A DNA stretch of 8,462 bases from positions 1 through 8,462 of the forward strand of contig JAHLLU010000075.1 in assembly GCA_020444005.1 (NCBI GenBank), in the 5' to 3' direction. Below the pieces are notes generated by a model, which was not told the origin of the DNA, ran no database searches, and worked only from the letters and a program-made list of their open reading frames with translations. The translations under genes were made by a program, and so were the position numbers. This DNA is from an archaeon. GTDB lineage: Archaea > Thermoproteota > Bathyarchaeia > TCS64. The first letter of the stretch is position 1, and every line of letters begins with the position of its first letter. This document shows positions 5,881-8,462 of the stretch, in pieces.

Positions 5881-6146
5881 GCTTCATCATCCACGTCAGC
5901 AGAATCTTCTTCTAGCTTTTTTCTCTTAGCTAGCTCAATATTCACATGCTTCTTAATCTGGTAACTATACAAAGCCACGCCAAGAACCACCAAGTTATAG
6001 AGAGTGAAGATATCAAGAGGCGGGAAAATAATGTTTGTAATTGATAAAAGGTCAAGCACTATTGTGCCAGCCACGATTATATTACTAGCCATGAGGAACA
6101 ATCGTTTATTCCTCGGCAATATTTCCTCGATATCCTCTATTGTCAC
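5877..6146 (-). CDS. Small two-helix membrane protein, 89 aa, third in the creatininase unit
   Basis: This is a small integral membrane protein of unknown function. Two hydrophobic helices lie at about 15-38 and 46-63, separated by a short PPLD turn. Basic residues before the first (RNKR, 12-15) and after the second (KK, 65-66) suggest a hairpin with both ends in the cytoplasm, followed by a highly charged tail (KRKKLEEDSADVDDEA). The start is GTG 6146-6144, immediately after the TAA of the upstream gene and in the same reading frame. The ribosome-binding site GGTGAG is formed by the last two codons of that gene. Translation is therefore probably coupled to the creatininase-like gene. It could tether the two upstream enzymes to the membrane, but the only evidence is position. 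Its stop overlaps that of the convergent gene. Confidence 0.72.
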   Translation of the reverse strand: MTIEDIEEILPRNKRLFLMASNIIVAGTIVLDLLSITNIIFPPLDIFTLYNLVVLGVALYSYQIKKHVNIELAKRKKLEEDSADVDDEA

Positions 6147-6926
6147 TTACTCACCCATTTTATGAGGCTTTGATAGTAACTCGGAGTACTCTGCTTTCTT
6201 TAACTCCTCTATAAAAACTACCAGTTCCTCTGTGTAAGGCTCCATTAGATCTCGTCCCATCTCAACCGATGCACTCGTGGAGACCACCTTATCACCTGGT
6301 CCGCCAAGAACACCAGTGTCAGTGAGGTCTATGGTATCCCAAGGAAAACTAGCTGGACCAATTTTACTCATAGAGGTAAGTGTTAATGAGCCAAGCTTTT
6401 CGTTCTGAACAGTATCCACGGCTTTATCCATGTCAACTAGTTCTGGATGATAATAGAGGTTCTGACTTGTCTCCCCAGCCCCAGCGTGCCCACTTAGCTT
6501 ACCTGGAGGATAGCTTGTCACCATACAGGCAAAAATATCGTAATCGATCCTAAGCTCCATGCATACCTCCATTAAAGCCGCAGAGTTCCCTCCATGACCA
6601 TTCATGAACACAATCTTTGTTACGCCATGCTCAGCCAATGAAAGAGCAACTTCCAACATATATTCTCTGAATGTACTCGGTGAGACCCAGAGAGTACCCG
6701 GAAACTGACGATGATGCCGAGATATACCAACAGGAATAACGGGTGTAACAGGAACACCAGTCCTTTCACCCAACACCTTTGCCAAAGCGGCGGCAAGAAG
6801 ATGATCAGTGCCCAAGGGGTTGTGTGGACCATGTTGCTCTGTTGAGCCAACTGGAACTAATGCAACATCCTGTTCAGAGAATAGCCGTCTTGCCTCTGCC
6901 CAAGATATCTCTGCTAGCTGTACCAT
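6147..6926 (-). CDS. Creatininase-family amidohydrolase, 259 aa (copy A)
   Basis: This is a metal-dependent amidohydrolase of the creatininase/creatinine amidohydrolase superfamily, which also includes the archaeal FAPy deformylase ArfB and the peptidase MftE. Visible motifs are PVGSTEQHG (25-33) with predicted ligands E30 and H32, D41 in GTDH, MNGHGGN (108-114) with H111, and HAGAGETS (147-154) with E152. The length is normal for the family. It lines up without gaps with the upstream paralog over the first 114 residues, but the C-terminal half differs. The ATG at 6926 follows directly after the TAG of the paralog, in the same frame, with GGTGAG overlapping the end of that gene. The substrate is unknown. 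The NGHGGN form is that of the broad family, and true creatininase activity is not implied. ArfB-like deformylation is possible but unsupported by neighbours. Confidence 0.93.
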   Translation of the reverse strand: MVQLAEISWAEARRLFSEQDVALVPVGSTEQHGPHNPLGTDHLLAAALAKVLGERTGVPVTPVIPVGISRHHRQFPGTLWVSPSTFREYMLEVALSLAEHGVTKIVFMNGHGGNSAALMEVCMELRIDYDIFACMVTSYPPGKLSGHAGAGETSQNLYYHPELVDMDKAVDTVQNEKLGSLTLTSMSKIGPASFPWDTIDLTDTGVLGGPGDKVVSTSASVEMGRDLMEPYTEELVVFIEELKKAEYSELLSKPHKMGE

Positions 6927-7712
6927 CTACTCACCTCTTTTGAAATAGGCGTTATCTTCTGTGAGGTCTAGTTTTTTCAGATCCTCGATAAAAGCGGCAA
7001 TATCTTTTACAACGGCTTTCACCATTTTTTCTCCCTTCTCTACGCTGTACTTGGACGGGTCTCCGAGGTTACCTATTTCAGTGGTCTCGTCAAACATCCT
7101 AGCAGTGGATACTTTCCTCATGTATTTTTTTGTAAAATCGGTCCAGTTCCGTGGGGGGCTCCAATCGGTTATGGCTTTTTCATCCACTCTTTGCCCGAGG
7201 CTTACGCTGAAGCTGGTCTCCATTTCACAGGCGTGTCCTCCTCCCTCTTGCTCTATTATATCCAGAGCATCTGCACCGAACCCTTTCTCTGAGTTAAATA
7301 TCATCAGGCTGTAAACCCTATTCCCTGTCTCGTGGTACAGCTCGGACATTGCTTGACCTATCCAGTTCGTGTTTCCACCGTGACCATTCATGATCACGAT
7401 TTTTTTGAAACCATGCTGGAGGAGGCTTAGACAGACTTCCTTATAGACCTTGACAAGTGTCTGAGTTTTTAACGTAATACTGCCGGGGAAATTCATATGG
7501 TGTATAGAATAACCAAAAGGCATAACAGGCGTATAGATGACACCTGTTTCCTCGGCGACTCTTTTCGCTATCTCAAACGCAGAGAAAGCGTCATTATCAA
7601 AAGGTAAGTGTTTTCCATGCTGCTCCGTTGAACCAACAGGGAATAATACAACATCATCGGTCTCAAGGTATTTTTCAACCTCGGGACGCGTCATCTTTCC
7701 AAGATAAGGCAT
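6927..7712 (-). CDS. Creatininase-family amidohydrolase, 261 aa (copy B)
   Basis: This is the first gene of the minus-strand unit and a paralog of the next gene. It shows PVGSTEQHG (25-33) with E30 and H32, D41 in DND, MNGHGGN (108-114) with H111, and HACEMETS (160-167) with E165 as the expected late glutamate. All metal positions of the family are kept, so it should be an active cytoplasmic metal-dependent hydrolase of an amide or cyclic amide. The 13-residue offset of the ETS motif relative to copy A shows an insertion before it (about 140-158). The ATG at 7712 has no clear ribosome-binding site upstream, so the message may be leaderless or short-led. It is divergent from the ychF-like gene. 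Family members form hexamers, so a mixed assembly with copy A is conceivable but only inferred. Confidence 0.93.
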   Translation of the reverse strand: MPYLGKMTRPEVEKYLETDDVVLFPVGSTEQHGKHLPFDNDAFSAFEIAKRVAEETGVIYTPVMPFGYSIHHMNFPGSITLKTQTLVKVYKEVCLSLLQHGFKKIVIMNGHGGNTNWIGQAMSELYHETGNRVYSLMIFNSEKGFGADALDIIEQEGGGHACEMETSFSVSLGQRVDEKAITDWSPPRNWTDFTKKYMRKVSTARMFDETTEIGNLGDPSKYSVEKGEKMVKAVVKDIAAFIEDLKKLDLTEDNAYFKRGE

Positions 7713-7777
7713 ACTTATTCAGGTAAGAAACACCAGAAACAAGAAAAACCTTCTGATAAACAATTAAAGCTATGAAA

Positions 7778-7810
7778 AATAAATACTAAAAAAATCTGAC
7801 GCCAGTCAGA
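7778..7810 (+). promoter_or_regulatory. Candidate promoter of the ychF-like gene with 6-bp inverted repeat
   Basis: AATAAATA (7778-7785) is TATA-like and would place transcription near 7808. TCTGAC (7795-7800) and GTCAGA (7805-7810) are perfect complements around GCCA, so an operator or a 5' hairpin could sit at the start site. A second TATA-like sequence, CTATTTAT (7826-7833), would instead give a very short leader for the ATG at 7865. Confidence 0.35.
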
Positions 7811-7864
7811 GGAAACTTCTCCACACTATTTATGCCACAAACCCAATGTATTTACTGGTCACTG

Positions 7865-8462
7865 ATGCTAACCTTCGCCATAATCGGAAAAACCAACGTA
7901 GGAAAAACAACCCTATTCAACGCAGCTACACTGCTAAACGCCGAGATATCCAACTACCCATTCACCACAAAAGAACCTCAAGGAGGAACTGCCTACGTAT
8001 GCGATCTATGCGTATGCCGAGAACTAGACTTGGAGGATAACCCACAGAACAGCGCATGCATCGACGGGTGGCGCTACATACCTGTCAGAATCATCGACGT
8101 CCCCGGACTAGTAAAAGACGCCTGGAGAGGAAGAGGACTAGGAAACAGATTCCTCTCAGCCATCGGACAAGCAGACGCATTAATCCACGTAGTGGACGCG
8201 AGCGGCAGCATAGACGAGGAAGGTAAGATAGATAAACCCGGATCAGGCAACCCGGTTCAGGATGTTATGGATATTGAGATGGAGATAGAGCTATGGATCA
8301 GTCACATCATAGACAGAAACAAATCCCAGATCATCCACGATGTCGAACACCAGGGCATCGTTGACGCGTTAAACAAGTCACTCACAGGCATTAAAACACG
8401 GCCACAGCACGTAGAACAGGCACTTGAAAACGCAGAGCTAAGTGAAAAACCATTCAAAGACT
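7865..8462 (+). CDS. ychF: YchF/Obg-like translation-associated GTPase, N-terminal 199 aa, cut by the right edge
   Basis: This is a cytoplasmic P-loop NTPase of the YchF/OLA1 branch of the Obg family, thought to act with ribosomes and to prefer ATP in studied members. The archaeal-type features are plain: G1 loop GKTNVGKTT (8-16), the switch region ISNYPFTT (28-35), G3 DVPG (78-81) in IIDVPGLV, and RGRGLGNRFL with QADALIHVVDASGS (88-115). The CVCREL and NSACIDG segments are normal for archaeal YchF. The frame is open to the window end, so about half of a typical 390-400 residue protein is present. I chose ATG 7865 because it puts the P-loop at the usual distance from the N-terminus. An in-frame ATG at 7832 would add 11 residues (MPQTQCIYWSL). 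Neither start has a strong ribosome-binding site. Confidence 0.92.
   Translation, partial: MLTFAIIGKTNVGKTTLFNAATLLNAEISNYPFTTKEPQGGTAYVCDLCVCRELDLEDNPQNSACIDGWRYIPVRIIDVPGLVKDAWRGRGLGNRFLSAIGQADALIHVVDASGSIDEEGKIDKPGSGNPVQDVMDIEMEIELWISHIIDRNKSQIIHDVEHQGIVDALNKSLTGIKTRPQHVEQALENAELSEKPFKD

Noticed and set aside
6924..6929. TAG at the junction of the two creatininase genes read as pyrrolysine.
   Set aside because: TAG also ends two other genes in the window, the next codon is a well-placed ATG with a ribosome-binding site, and the other junction uses TAA. Ordinary termination is the simpler reading.
7846..8040. A 64-codon plus-strand frame at the right end.
   Set aside because: It is out of phase with the ychF-like gene, whose motifs are intact in the other frame, and it encodes an Arg/Asn-rich shadow peptide.

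Overview
The window looks archaeal. Strong GGAGG/GGTGA ribosome-binding sites lie inside operons, while the first gene of some units starts about 26 bases after an A/T-rich TATA-like element with no ribosome-binding site (leaderless style). ATA, CTA, AGA and AGG codons are frequent, T-tracts follow genes, and the right-hand gene is an archaeal-type YchF/Obg-like GTPase. Intergenic DNA is very A/T-rich. I would guess an uncultivated lineage, perhaps TACK-related, but the sequence does not fix the lineage.

Left part (1-1106): the last 24 codons of a gene cut by the window edge end before a T-rich tract. Two small orphan genes follow on the minus strand (98 aa and 118-120 aa). Both look like compact alpha/beta proteins without recognisable catalytic motifs. 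The 223-base gap between them holds a perfect 10-bp inverted repeat spanning 663-725 that no gene explains.

Middle (1163-5590): a minus-strand metal-dependent amidohydrolase with a complete set of metal ligands is divergent from a tight four-gene plus-strand operon (2540-5544). That operon encodes two bitopic proteins with large soluble domains (a DUF6754-like protein and an uncharacterised partner) and two polytopic membrane proteins, in alternating order. Spacing is 1-12 bases, with ribosome-binding sites embedded at the gene junctions. This is the best candidate for an undescribed system. By the positive-inside rule the two soluble domains lie on opposite faces of the membrane, which suggests a transmembrane complex. 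A perfect 8-bp hairpin or operator sits at the predicted start of the operon transcript. A small helical protein (5590-5880) follows after a T-tract that may also be its own TATA box.

Right part (5877-8462): on the minus strand, two tandem creatininase-family paralogs (261 and 259 aa) are followed by an 89-aa two-helix membrane protein. The three reading frames are in the same phase and abut with no spacer. Each is separated only by a stop codon in a nearly identical junction, GGTGAG-TAR-RTG, so translation is probably coupled by termination and reinitiation. The small membrane protein converges with the 96-aa gene, and their stop codons overlap in a palindrome. Divergent from the creatininase unit is the 5' part of a ychF-like GTPase gene, running off the right edge.
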